From assembly GCF_013041615.1 (NCBI RefSeq), contig NZ_JABEPQ010000001.1:860976-924975 (forward strand): 64,000 bases of DNA. The letters run 5' to 3'. The translations under genes and the position numbers were made by a program. The notes beneath the pieces are model-generated. The model had not been told where the DNA came from, searched no databases, and worked only from the letters and a program-made list of their open reading frames with translations. This stretch comes from Knoellia koreensis. Lineage in GTDB: Bacteria; Actinomycetota; Actinomycetes; Actinomycetales; Dermatophilaceae. Within the stretch, counting starts at the first letter, position 1, and the number at the start of each line of letters is the position of its first letter. Shown here in pieces: positions 16,245-24,235 of the stretch.

Positions 16245-16946
16245 TCAGGCCTCGGGGGTGTCGAGGCCCTTGGCGATCGCGAACCGAACGAGCTCGATCC
16301 GGTTGTGCATCTGGAGCTTGCCGAGGGTGTTCTGCACGTGGTTCTGCACGGTGCGGTGGCTGATGAACAGCTCGGCCGCGATCTCCTTGTAGGACATGCC
16401 CGTTGCCACGAGCTTCAGGACCTCGGTCTCGCGCTCGGTCAGCTCCGGGATCGGCCGCGACGGGTCAGTCTCGGGCTGGGTCGACATCTTGCGGAACTCC
16501 CCCAGCACCAACCCCGCCAGCCCCGGCGTGAAGACGGCGTCGCCACGAGCCGTGGCCCGAACCGCGTCGACGATCTCCTCGCGCGTCGCCGACTTCACCA
16601 AATAACCCGTCGCCCCCGCCTTGACCGCCTCGAGCACGTCCTGCTGCTCACCCGACGCCGACAGCACGAGCACCCGCGTCTGCTCCTTGCCGAGCTGCTG
16701 GCACACCTCGTGGCCGCGCATCCCCGGCAGGTTGAGGTCGAGGACGAGCACGTCGGGTCGCGTCGCCTTCGTGCGGTTGACCGCCGACGGACCGTCGTCG
16801 GCCGTCGCCAGCACGCGCATCCCGGCCTCCGACAGGTCACGCGCCACGGCGTCGCGCCACAGCGGGTGGTCGTCGGCGACCACCACCGTGATGGTCTCGC
16901 CCGACCCGACCGATTCGACCGACTCCGCCGGCCCCGGCTCGCTCAT
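16245..16946 (-). CDS. NarL/LuxR-family response regulator
   Basis: This 233-residue protein has a receiver domain with the phosphoacceptor in VLVLDLNLPGM and the acidic pair in VVADDHPLW. It ends in a LuxR-type HTH (ELTERETEVLKLVATGMSYKEIAAELFISHRTVQNHVQN). ATG 16946 follows GAGGAGGG by four bases, which decides this start; it lies 11 bases after the kinase stop. Its partner is the upstream DesK/NarX-type kinase. The arrangement resembles the actinobacterial MacRS-type systems, but the signal is unknown. Confidence 0.9.
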   Translation of the reverse strand: MSEPGPAESVESVGSGETITVVVADDHPLWRDAVARDLSEAGMRVLATADDGPSAVNRTKATRPDVLVLDLNLPGMRGHEVCQQLGKEQTRVLVLSASGEQQDVLEAVKAGATGYLVKSATREEIVDAVRATARGDAVFTPGLAGLVLGEFRKMSTQPETDPSRPIPELTERETEVLKLVATGMSYKEIAAELFISHRTVQNHVQNTLGKLQMHNRIELVRFAIAKGLDTPEA

Positions 16947-16956
16947 CGTGCCCTCC

Positions 16957-18126
16957 TCAGTGTTCACGTGACCCATGCTTCGGTGCCCGCATCCGCACCG
17001 TCACCCCGGACCCCTCACGGCCCGCGTACGTCGCTTCCCCGCCGAGGTCTGCCAGCCTGCCACGGATGCTCGACGCCGCGCCCAGACGTCCAGCCGCGGC
17101 GGCCTCGTCGAGGCGACCGGCCGGCATACCGGCGCCGTTGTCGCGCACCGTGATCGCGACGTCGTCGCCCTCGTCCTCGAGCAGCACCCACGCCTCGGCC
17201 GACTCGCCCGCGTGCTGGCGCACGTTGTCCAGCGCCGCCCCCACCGCGGCCGTGAGCTCGCCGCCGACGCGCGGCGGCACGAGGACGGCGTCGGCCGGCG
17301 CGACGAGGTGCACCCGCCCGCCGGCAAACCGCCCGAGCGTCTGGCGCAGGTCGACATCGGCCCCCAGCGCGGCCGCCGTCTCCTCCGGCGTGGTACCGCT
17401 GACGAGCGCCCGCAGCGCGCGCTCCTGGTCGGCGGCCATCGCGCCCAGCTCGGTCGCCTCACCACCCAGCTGCGACCCGCGGCGGTTGATGAACGCCAAC
17501 GTCTGGAGGACACCGTCGTGCACCGTGCGCGCCAGCCGTTCGCGCTCGCGCACGCGCGCCTCGAGGACGAGCGCCTCGCGCAGCTTCGCGTGCCCCTCGC
17601 GGGCGAGGTCGCAGCAGTAGCCGATGAGCGTCCCGATCAGCATGAGGATGACGATGTTGTTGATGGTGTTGGGCGTCGGCGTGCCCACCTCGACGACGTC
17701 GACGAGCCCGATCACCAGCCCGGCAATCGCCCCGCCCCGCCAGCCGCGCAGCACCGCCGCGGACACCACACCCGCCGCCGGCCACACCGTCGGCAACGTG
17801 CGCCCGCCCGCCTCGATGGCCTCGGCGCTGTCGACGAGCCGGGTCGCGAGGATCGCCGCTGACGCGAGCGAGAGCTCCACGACGACCAGCCACAACCGGC
17901 GCCGCCGGTAGAACACCATGAACAGCGTCCACGCACCCAGCACCGCGAGCACCGCCCACGCCAGCGCCGGCCGGATGAGGTCGGCGGGGCGGTCGGCGAG
18001 GGAGTACGCGGCATACAACAGCGCAATGGGGCGGAAGACGTCGATGCCGCGCCAGAACGCGGTGACGATCGCCGGTTGCGACGCCCGGTCGAACCCGGGG
18101 ACGCGGGAGTATGCCGCGTGGTCCAC
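16957..18126 (-). CDS. Sensor histidine kinase, HisKA_3 type (MacS-like)
   Basis: This 389-residue kinase has about five or six N-terminal membrane helices (residues 30-180), the layout of MacS/DUF5931 kinases. The dimerisation/phosphoacceptor motif is ARTVHDGVLQTLAFINRRG, and the ATPase domain has VRDNGAGMPAGRLDE and GSGVTVRM. It should autophosphorylate the HisKA_3 histidine and pass phosphate to the NarL-type regulator directly downstream. The start is GTG 18126, inside a run that includes one dispersed-word copy; no strong ribosome site is visible. Confidence 0.88.
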   Translation of the reverse strand: MDHAAYSRVPGFDRASQPAIVTAFWRGIDVFRPIALLYAAYSLADRPADLIRPALAWAVLAVLGAWTLFMVFYRRRRLWLVVVELSLASAAILATRLVDSAEAIEAGGRTLPTVWPAAGVVSAAVLRGWRGGAIAGLVIGLVDVVEVGTPTPNTINNIVILMLIGTLIGYCCDLAREGHAKLREALVLEARVRERERLARTVHDGVLQTLAFINRRGSQLGGEATELGAMAADQERALRALVSGTTPEETAAALGADVDLRQTLGRFAGGRVHLVAPADAVLVPPRVGGELTAAVGAALDNVRQHAGESAEAWVLLEDEGDDVAITVRDNGAGMPAGRLDEAAAAGRLGAASSIRGRLADLGGEATYAGREGSGVTVRMRAPKHGSREH

Positions 18127-18140
18127 GACGTCAGCGGGCG

Positions 18141-19052
18141 TCAGGACGCGGCGCGCGCGCCCGGCTCGCCCTCGTCGTCCGCCTGTGCGGCTGTGCGGTC
18201 GGCCGGCTCGATGTCGGCGGTCGCGTCCTCGATGGCGTCGGCCTCGGACGCACCGGACGGGTCAGCCCCGTCGGCCACCTTGCCCTCGCCCGCGTCGAGC
18301 GCGTCCTCGAGCTCCTTGGCGGCGGTGCCCGGGCGGGCGGCCTCCTGCAGCTCGCGCGCCTTGGTCTTGGCGGCGGCGACGATGCGGTCCTTCATCGACG
18401 TGGCGTACATGTCGACGTACTCCTGGCCGGACAGCAGCATCAGCTCGTACATGATCTCGTCGGTGATCGAGCGCAGGACGAACCGGTCGTCCTCCATGCC
18501 CTCGTAGCGCGAGAAGTCCAGCGGCTTGCCGATCTTGACGCCGATCCGCATGACCTTGGGCAGCTTCTTGCCGGTGGGCTGGGCCTTGTCCGTGCCGATC
18601 ATCGCGACGGGCAGCACCTTGACCTTGCCCTCGAGCGCCATCCGCGCGACACCGGTGCGGCCGCGGTAGAGCCGGCCGTCGGGGCTGCGGGTGCCCTCGG
18701 GGTAGATGCCGAGCAGCTCGCCGCGGCGCAGCACCTTCAGGCCGGAGCGCAGGGCGGCGTCGCTCGCCTTGCCGCCGGAGCGGTCGACGGGCAGCTGGCC
18801 GACGCCTTTGAAGAACGCCGCCGTGAGCCTGCCCTTGATGCCACGGCCGTCGAAGTAGTCGGACTTCGCGAGGAACGTCATCCGCCGCGGAACCACCAAC
18901 GGCAGGAAGATCGAGTCGGAGAACGACAGGTGGTTGCTGGCGAAGATCGCCGCGCCCTCGTCGGGGATGTTCTCCTCACCCTCAACCCACGGCCGGAACA
19001 GCAGCTTCAGGATCGGCCCCAGGATGACCGTCTTGAGCACCCAGTAGAACAC
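18141..19052 (-). CDS. plsC: 1-acyl-sn-glycerol-3-phosphate acyltransferase
   Basis: This 303-residue PlsC-family protein has the catalytic NHLSFSD motif (NHX4D) near residue 40, and the phosphate-binding YPEGTRSPDG near 120. It transfers an acyl chain to lysophosphatidic acid at the membrane in phospholipid synthesis. GTG 19052 is chosen because GAGGAGG lies 6 bases upstream; TTG two codons earlier is too close to it. The last 60 residues are an acidic, Ala-rich, probably disordered tail not needed for catalysis. Confidence 0.9.
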   Translation of the reverse strand: MFYWVLKTVILGPILKLLFRPWVEGEENIPDEGAAIFASNHLSFSDSIFLPLVVPRRMTFLAKSDYFDGRGIKGRLTAAFFKGVGQLPVDRSGGKASDAALRSGLKVLRRGELLGIYPEGTRSPDGRLYRGRTGVARMALEGKVKVLPVAMIGTDKAQPTGKKLPKVMRIGVKIGKPLDFSRYEGMEDDRFVLRSITDEIMYELMLLSGQEYVDMYATSMKDRIVAAAKTKARELQEAARPGTAAKELEDALDAGEGKVADGADPSGASEADAIEDATADIEPADRTAAQADDEGEPGARAAS

Positions 19053-19219
19053 CAGCAACCTCCTCTCGACGCGTGAACTCTACGGCACCGAACCGGCGGC
19101 GGTGGGCCTCACGGGTTCGGCTTCTGGCTACCTCAACGTTCCTGCGCCACGTATCGTTGTCGCGTCGGCGGAGATGGAGTGAGCGGAATGCCGGACGCTC
19201 ACCGGGACTTGAGGACGTC

Positions 19220-19843
19220 ATGGGCGACAAGGACGTGGACGCGCAGTTCGCGGACATCGTGGCGCGCTGGGACGACGTGCCGTCCCTGCCGGACGCTCCC
19301 GACTCACCTTCCGACGGTGTCAGTGACGACCGCATCGGTATGCCGCGTGGCGCGGCCGACGAGGATGCGTCGCCATCCGTTCGCGGCACCGGCGTCGACG
19401 ACTCCGTGGTCGACGACATCGATCGCAGCGGGCCGTCCGCGATGAGCCCTGGGGTGAATCCGCCCCTCGAGCCCTCGTCGAACCCCACCAACCCTCCGCC
19501 GGTGCGTCCCTTCGTCGTGTGGCGTGGTGCCGAGCAGGACCCCGAGGACGAGGACCACACCCCGCCCGAGCTGGTGGACCTGCCGGTCGACGACGACGAG
19601 CACTTCCAGCCCGGGCCGTTGCAGCCGCTGCCGCCGCAGGAGGACCTGCAGTTCTGGGGCATCATCGTCGGCCTCGTCGGCGGACCACTGCTGCTGCTGT
19701 GGCTGGTGCTGTTCCGCCCGAACGTCAGCGACTGGTGGACGCTGGGTGCGCTGCTGCTGACGATCGGCGGTTTCGTCCTGCTCGTGATGCGCCAACCGCA
19801 CTCCCGCGACGAGGACGACCCCGACAACGGCGCCCGCGTCTAG
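19220..19843 (+). CDS. Hypothetical membrane protein with acidic Pro-rich N-terminus
   Basis: This 207-residue protein has about 130 acidic, Pro-rich, probably disordered residues, then two adjacent membrane helices (IIVGLVGGPLLLLWLVLF and WTLGALLLTIGGFVLLVM) and a short charged tail. ATG 19220 follows TTGAGGACGTC; upstream codons are poor. Its stop overlaps the convergent nuclease stop through the shared CTAG. No function is recognised. Confidence 0.75.
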   Translation: MGDKDVDAQFADIVARWDDVPSLPDAPDSPSDGVSDDRIGMPRGAADEDASPSVRGTGVDDSVVDDIDRSGPSAMSPGVNPPLEPSSNPTNPPPVRPFVVWRGAEQDPEDEDHTPPELVDLPVDDDEHFQPGPLQPLPPQEDLQFWGIIVGLVGGPLLLLWLVLFRPNVSDWWTLGALLLTIGGFVLLVMRQPHSRDEDDPDNGARV

Positions 19844-20616
19844 GAAGTCTTGCCCTCCGCGTCCTCGACGGTCGACTCCGCAACAGCCGGCCCCGTCTCC
19901 ACCTCGGCCGTGGGGACCGCCGCCGGGTCGAGCTCGAGGTCGACCCAGGTCGGGCGGTGGTCGCTGGCGGCGACGAGGTCCTCGGTGGAGAGGTCGACGG
20001 CCTGGTGCGGCAGCACGGTCAGCCCCGGCGAGGCGAAGATGACGTCGAGCGCCTTGCGTGGAGCCTTGGCCGGGTAGGTCGGCGTCGTCGGCGACACGAG
20101 CCGCAGTGGCGACGCGAACGCCTGCCACGCCCTGCCCGTCTCGCCCTCGTTGAGGTCGCCGGCCAGCAGCACCGGTCCCGCGGCCCCGCCGGCCACTCCG
20201 GCCCGGGTCAGCGTCCGCAGGATCTGTCCCGCGTGCACCGCCCGCTCGTCCGCGTCGAGGCTGAGGTGCACCGACGCCACCACGACCGGTTCCCGGCCGG
20301 GCGGGCCGACGCGCAGCACGGCATACCCTCGCGTGCGTTGCAGCGCCGCGACCCGCAGCCGGTAGTGACGCGACTCCGCCACCTGCACGCGCAGCGAGGT
20401 GAAGATCGTCGTCCCGCCGCTGCCGCGGTGCTTGCCGGACCAGTACATCCCGCACTCCGCAGCGAACATCGACACCCGCCACGGCGCGAACAGCCGACGC
20501 GGAACCTCTTGCAAACACAGGACATCCGGGTCGATGGCGCGCACGATTCGCGCGGCTGCGTGCTGGTCGAGGGTGAAGTCCTTGAGGTTGTACGACGCGA
20601 CCCGCATCGTGCTCAT
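19840..20616 (-). CDS. Endonuclease/exonuclease/phosphatase family protein
   Basis: This 258-residue EEP-fold protein has the motifs ASYNLKDF, VLCLQEVPRRLF (metal-binding Glu), LAGDLNEGE and SDHRPTWVDLEL (catalytic Asp-His). Family members are Mg-dependent phosphodiesterases acting on nucleic acids, phosphoinositides or sphingomyelin; the substrate is not deducible. No signal peptide is visible, so it is probably cytosolic. The start overlaps the stop of the ROK kinase (ATGA), so the two are coupled. Confidence 0.85.
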   Translation of the reverse strand: MSTMRVASYNLKDFTLDQHAAARIVRAIDPDVLCLQEVPRRLFAPWRVSMFAAECGMYWSGKHRGSGGTTIFTSLRVQVAESRHYRLRVAALQRTRGYAVLRVGPPGREPVVVASVHLSLDADERAVHAGQILRTLTRAGVAGGAAGPVLLAGDLNEGETGRAWQAFASPLRLVSPTTPTYPAKAPRKALDVIFASPGLTVLPHQAVDLSTEDLVAASDHRPTWVDLELDPAAVPTAEVETGPAVAESTVEDAEGKTS

Positions 20617-21593
20617 GCGTCGCCCTCGCGTATGCCGCGGGCCAGGTCGGCCGCGCCGATCAGCCCGGCGTCGTTCCCGAGTGAGGCCGCGACGATCCGC
20701 GCCTCCGGTCGGTAGCCGCGCCCGGTGAGCGTGCGCCGGAACATCGTGCGCGCCGGGTCGAGCAGCAGGTCACCCGCCGCGCTCACCCCGCCGCCGATGA
20801 CGAACAGGCCGGGGTCGAGGGCTGCCGCGAGGTTGGCCATGCCGACCCCCAGCCAGTGCCCGATCTCGGTGAACAGCTCGGTCGCGGTCGGGTCGCCGTC
20901 GCGCGCCGCATCGCTGATCATCGGCCCGGTCAGCGCCATCGGGTCGCCACCAGCGCGCGCCAGCAGGTCGGTCGCCAGCGGGCTGCCGGCCACCATGAGC
21001 GAGCGCGCCTCTCGCACCAGCGCGTTGCCCGACGCGTACTGCTCCCAGCACCCCTTGTTGCCGCACTCGCACCGCTGCCCGCCCGGCACGACCTGCATGT
21101 GCCCGAACTCCCCCGCGATCCCGAACGCCCCGCGCACCACCTTGCCGTCGAGCATCAGCGCGCCGCCGATCCCGGTGCCGAGGTTGACCATGACGACGTT
21201 CGACTCGCCGCGCGCCGCCCCAAACCGCCACTCCGCCCACACGGCGGCGTTGGCGTCGTTGTCGACCGCGATCGGCACCCGCACGCGGCGCTGCAGGTTG
21301 TCGCGCAGGGGCTCGTCCCGCCACGACAGGTGCGGCGCGAACACCACCGTCGCCCGGTCACGCGCCACGAACCCGGCCGCACCGATCCCGACCGCCACCA
21401 CGTCGTCGCCAGCCGCGTCGGCCACGGCGAGCAGCTCGGTCACGACCTCCACGATGGTGTCCTCGACGACGTTCGGGCTGGTCGAGCGGTGGGGCGTGTC
21501 GCGTCGCGCCCGGCCGACGACGGACCCGTCCGTGCGCACCAGCCCGCCCGCGACCTTGGTGCCGCCGATGTCGATCCCGATGGCCAGGCTCAC
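20613..21593 (-). CDS. ROK-family sugar kinase (glucokinase-like)
   Basis: This 326-residue protein starts with GIDIGGTKVAGGLV (phosphate 1 loop) and has the ROK zinc motif CECGNKGCWEQY near residue 175, plus NLGTGIGGALML. It phosphorylates glucose or a related hexose with ATP. It has no N-terminal HTH, so it is a kinase rather than a repressor. The GTG start follows AGAGGAG by 8 bases and overlaps the upstream stop by 4 bases. Confidence 0.9.
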   Translation of the reverse strand: MSLAIGIDIGGTKVAGGLVRTDGSVVGRARRDTPHRSTSPNVVEDTIVEVVTELLAVADAAGDDVVAVGIGAAGFVARDRATVVFAPHLSWRDEPLRDNLQRRVRVPIAVDNDANAAVWAEWRFGAARGESNVVMVNLGTGIGGALMLDGKVVRGAFGIAGEFGHMQVVPGGQRCECGNKGCWEQYASGNALVREARSLMVAGSPLATDLLARAGGDPMALTGPMISDAARDGDPTATELFTEIGHWLGVGMANLAAALDPGLFVIGGGVSAAGDLLLDPARTMFRRTLTGRGYRPEARIVAASLGNDAGLIGAADLARGIREGDA

Positions 21594-22057
21594 TGCCCGT
21601 GCTCCTCTCTCACCTCGATGTCCTCCACCCGCGGACGGCGTGCCCGCGAGCCGCTCGACCGCGCGCTTTCCGCGCCCGGGGGCGGGCTCGCCTCGCGCCC
21701 CTGCGCGGCGATGTCGCGCAGCGTCGCCGCGAGTGCCCCGGCCAGGTCGGCCAACCGGTCCACGGTCTCGGGTCGCACCGAACGAAGCAGCGCGATGCCC
21801 TGGCAGACCGGGCACACCTGGCACGAAATGGCTTGTCCCACACCGTTTTCCGCGCCACAGGTCGGGCACGCGCCAGCCTTCTCGCCGCCGTCGGCCCGTG
21901 TCGCGTCGCCTTCGGTGCGGGGCACCTCGGCGTCGTCCTCGGTATGCCGCGTGCCCGCGGCATACCCTGCGCTCGCCGCCCATCCCCCGAGGGCGTCCAT
22001 GAGTCGCGCCGCCTCCTCGGCGACCGAACCCACCGGTGGTCGTGCGTCGTCAGCCAC
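21590..22057 (-). CDS. Zinc-ribbon-like small protein between arsA-like and glucokinase genes
   Basis: This 155-residue protein has CPTCGAEN and CQVCPVCQG near residues 64-86, four to five cysteines that could bind zinc. A Leu/Ala-rich helix follows (VDRLADLAGALAATLRDIAA), then a basic tail. The gene overlaps the ArsA-like gene by 8 bases and the kinase by 4, so it is part of that operon. Its position matches small uncharacterised proteins beside ArsA-like ATPases in Streptomyces (from memory). It contains a palindromic pair of the dispersed word. Confidence 0.7.
   Translation of the reverse strand: MADDARPPVGSVAEEAARLMDALGGWAASAGYAAGTRHTEDDAEVPRTEGDATRADGGEKAGACPTCGAENGVGQAISCQVCPVCQGIALLRSVRPETVDRLADLAGALAATLRDIAAQGREASPPPGAESARSSGSRARRPRVEDIEVREEHGQ
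21941..21966. repeat. Palindromic pair of the dispersed TATGCCG word inside a coding region
   Basis: GGTATGCCGCG at 21941-21951 is followed by 4 bases and its exact complement at 21956-21966. In the minus-strand gene it encodes GYAAGTRHT, where the two copies sit in different codon frames. Confidence 0.75.
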
Positions 22058-23264
22058 GCGGCCACACCTCCTCGTCGGGGACGAAGCGCACCGTCAGCCG
22101 GCCGTCGCGGACGGACGCGTTCTCGACCACGCATCGTTGCAGAGCCGCTGGCAGCGTGAGCACCCGCCGGTGGTCACCCACAGTGACGATGAGCTCGTCC
22201 TCGCGCCGCTGGAGCCCGAGGTCGGAGGCGTGCGCCAGGGGCAGCGGCAGCACCAACCGGAATGCCTCGCCGTCCCGCTCCACCACCATCCCGCGGTGCC
22301 GCACCGGCGCGAGCAGGTCGTCATTCCCGGCAGCGTCAACAGCAGGGGCGAGTCCGGCCAGCGCCTCGACCCCGATCGGCTCGGTCGCGAGGTAGGGGCT
22401 CACCACGACGGGCAGCCCGGCGAACGAGTCCCGCACCTGCGCCAGCCCCTCCTGCTGGGCGGTGTTCCACCCGCTGCGCCAGGCGTCGACCGTCCCACCG
22501 GCACCATCCGCATCGCCGGTCGGGAAGACCCGGTTGACCACGACCCCGTCGACGACGAAGCCGTACAACGACAACGACGTCCACGTCCGCCGCGACTCCG
22601 CGATGACCACCCGTTCCGGCGTCAGCACCAGCCGCACCGACGTCGCGTCACCGGTCAGGAGCCGCTGCACCTCGCGCATCTGCCGGTGCCAGCCCGTGAC
22701 GGTCGCGACCACCTCGGGCTCGGGCAGCGGCACCCCAGCGGCAGCCGCCGCGGCCGGCCGCAGCGTCCGGATCAGCCCGCGCTGGGCGGGCAGCAGCCGT
22801 TCGAGGTGCCACGCCAGCGCCTCGGGCAGCGCCAGCAGCCGCAACGTCTCGGCGGTGGGCGCGCAGTCGACGACCACGAGGTCCCATGGCCCCGACTCGG
22901 CCTGCGCCCGCAGCTCCAGCAGCGCGGCGATCTCGTCCGCACCCGGCAGCCGCGTCAGCTCCTCGGCCACGACACCGTCGACACCGATCGTGTCGAGCAC
23001 CGACAGCAGGTAGTCCTGCACGACCCGCCACGAGTCACCGAGCAGCCGCGGCGGACTCACCTGGAGCGCCGACAGCCCCGGCTCGATCTCGACCGGCTCA
23101 CCCGTCGAGCCGAGGTCGACCGCGAGCGCGTCACCGAGCGAGTGCGCGGCATCGGTCGACAGCACGAGCGTCTTGACGCCCGCCCGGGCCGCGCGCACGG
23201 CCGTCGCGGCGGCCGTGGTCGTCTTGCCGACGCCGCCCTTGCCGGTGAAGAGGATGACGCGCAT
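22050..23264 (-). CDS. ArsA/Get3-family ATPase
   Basis: This 404-residue protein begins MRVILFTGKGGVGKTTTAAA, the deviant Walker A loop of the ArsA/Get3/MinD class. It has LVLSTDAAHSLGDAL (switch I aspartate) and DLVVVDCAPTAETLRLL (switch II). No arsenite-binding Cys triad or ars genes are present, so arsenic export is unlikely. Get3-like handling of membrane proteins or another dimeric NTPase role is more plausible. It follows an SRPBCC gene on the same strand, as in many actinobacteria. Confidence 0.85.
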   Translation of the reverse strand: MRVILFTGKGGVGKTTTAAATAVRAARAGVKTLVLSTDAAHSLGDALAVDLGSTGEPVEIEPGLSALQVSPPRLLGDSWRVVQDYLLSVLDTIGVDGVVAEELTRLPGADEIAALLELRAQAESGPWDLVVVDCAPTAETLRLLALPEALAWHLERLLPAQRGLIRTLRPAAAAAAGVPLPEPEVVATVTGWHRQMREVQRLLTGDATSVRLVLTPERVVIAESRRTWTSLSLYGFVVDGVVVNRVFPTGDADGAGGTVDAWRSGWNTAQQEGLAQVRDSFAGLPVVVSPYLATEPIGVEALAGLAPAVDAAGNDDLLAPVRHRGMVVERDGEAFRLVLPLPLAHASDLGLQRREDELIVTVGDHRRVLTLPAALQRCVVENASVRDGRLTVRFVPDEEVWPRG

Positions 23265-23297
23265 GGGTGCCCGTGACGATCGGCGCGAGCGCCGCCG

Positions 23298-23744
23298 TCA
23301 GCCCTCGACGCGCTTCTTGAGCTCCTTGAGCGCGGTGTCGATGATGACCTTCTCGGCCTTGCGCTTGAGCATGCCCAGCATGGGGATCTTGACGTCGACC
23401 GCGAGCCGGTACGTCACCGTGGTCGCGTCCTTGCCCTTGGCGGCCAACGTGTACGAACCGTTCATCGCCTTGAGGACGGTCGCCTCGACCAGGCCCCACG
23501 ACACGACGCCGGTGCCGTTCTTCTTGACGTCCCACTCGTAGTCCAGGACGTAGGTGTCCTTGATCGCGCCGGCGTCGAGGGTGAACTGCACCTGGTCGGC
23601 CCAGCCGTCGCCCTCCTCGGTGAGGACCTCCACCTTCTTCACCTCGGTGGCCCACTCGGGGTAGCTCTCGAAGTCGGCGATGACGTCCAGGACCTCACCG
23701 GGCTTGGCGGCGATGTCGATGCTGGACTCGGTGCGGTCGGCCAT
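23298..23744 (-). CDS. SRPBCC-family protein
   Basis: This 148-residue protein matches the START/Bet v1-like SRPBCC fold: N-terminal SIDIAAKPGEVLDVIADF, YPEWATEVKKVEV, and a C-terminal helix rich in Lys. The fold binds hydrophobic ligands; the ligand is unknown. ATG 23744 is 7 bases after TAGCCT, suggesting a leaderless start inside the end of the upstream gene. It precedes the ArsA-like gene by 33 bases. Confidence 0.85.
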   Translation of the reverse strand: MADRTESSIDIAAKPGEVLDVIADFESYPEWATEVKKVEVLTEEGDGWADQVQFTLDAGAIKDTYVLDYEWDVKKNGTGVVSWGLVEATVLKAMNGSYTLAAKGKDATTVTYRLAVDVKIPMLGMLKRKAEKVIIDTALKELKKRVEG

Positions 23745-23751
23745 GCGCCGA

Positions 23752-23757
23752 AGGCTA
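23752..23757 (-). promoter_or_regulatory. -10 element of the SRPBCC gene (predicted leaderless)
   Basis: The minus strand carries TAGCCT, 7 bases, then ATG 23744. Confidence 0.4.
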
Positions 23758-24126
23758 CCCCGCGCGCCCGGCCGCGGGCTCCTCCGTGCGTTCGAGCGCG
23801 TCCTTGAGTGCGTGCACGGCCCGTTTCCAGCGCAGGGTATGCCGCGTGGTCACGTCGCGTGGCGCGCCCGCGGTCGCGGTGCCGCGCAGGTAGTGGTGCA
23901 CGATCGCGCCGTCCCAGAACGGCTCGATCCACACCTCCATGTCGCCCTCGACCTGACCGGTGACGGTCCACCGCACCCCCTTGACCCCACGGTCGCGGAC
24001 CACCGTCCGCTGCAGGTGCGGCCACACGCCGTCGAGCCAGCGTTCGTCGGTCAGGCTCGCCCGGATCCGCTCCGGTGCGGCCCCCACGAACGTGTCGTCG
24101 GCGACGTCGACCCGGCGCTGCGGCAT
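23755..24126 (-). CDS. Second SRPBCC/polyketide-cyclase-like protein
   Basis: This 123-residue protein has the pattern FVGAAPERIRASLTDERW, WTVTGQVEGDMEVWIEP and GAIVHHYLRG, consistent with the SRPBCC fold and with a shorter paralogue of the downstream gene. The ATG lies within GGTATGCCGCAG, a copy of the dispersed word. Ligand and role are unknown. Its 3' end carries the predicted promoter of the next gene. Confidence 0.75.
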   Translation of the reverse strand: MPQRRVDVADDTFVGAAPERIRASLTDERWLDGVWPHLQRTVVRDRGVKGVRWTVTGQVEGDMEVWIEPFWDGAIVHHYLRGTATAGAPRDVTTRHTLRWKRAVHALKDALERTEEPAAGRAG

Positions 24127-24193
24127 ACCGGGCAGTGTCCACCATCACGGGCCGGTTCAGCAGGGCACCTCCCCAGCGGTGGCTACCCACGGG

Positions 24194-24199
24194 TAGTCT
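24194..24199 (+). promoter_or_regulatory. -10 element upstream of the acyl-CoA ligase
   Basis: TAGTCT lies 36 bases before GTG 24236, giving a leader of about 30 bases that contains GAAGGAG. This is a conventional promoter rather than a leaderless one. Confidence 0.4.
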
Positions 24200-24235
24200 G
24201 GGGCCCCGGCACCGCCGCCGCCCGAAGGAGACTCC

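Noticed and set aside
22050-23264. Arsenite-export ATPase function for the ArsA-like gene
   Set aside because: No metal-binding Cys triad, no arsB or arsR neighbours; only the NTPase fold is supported.
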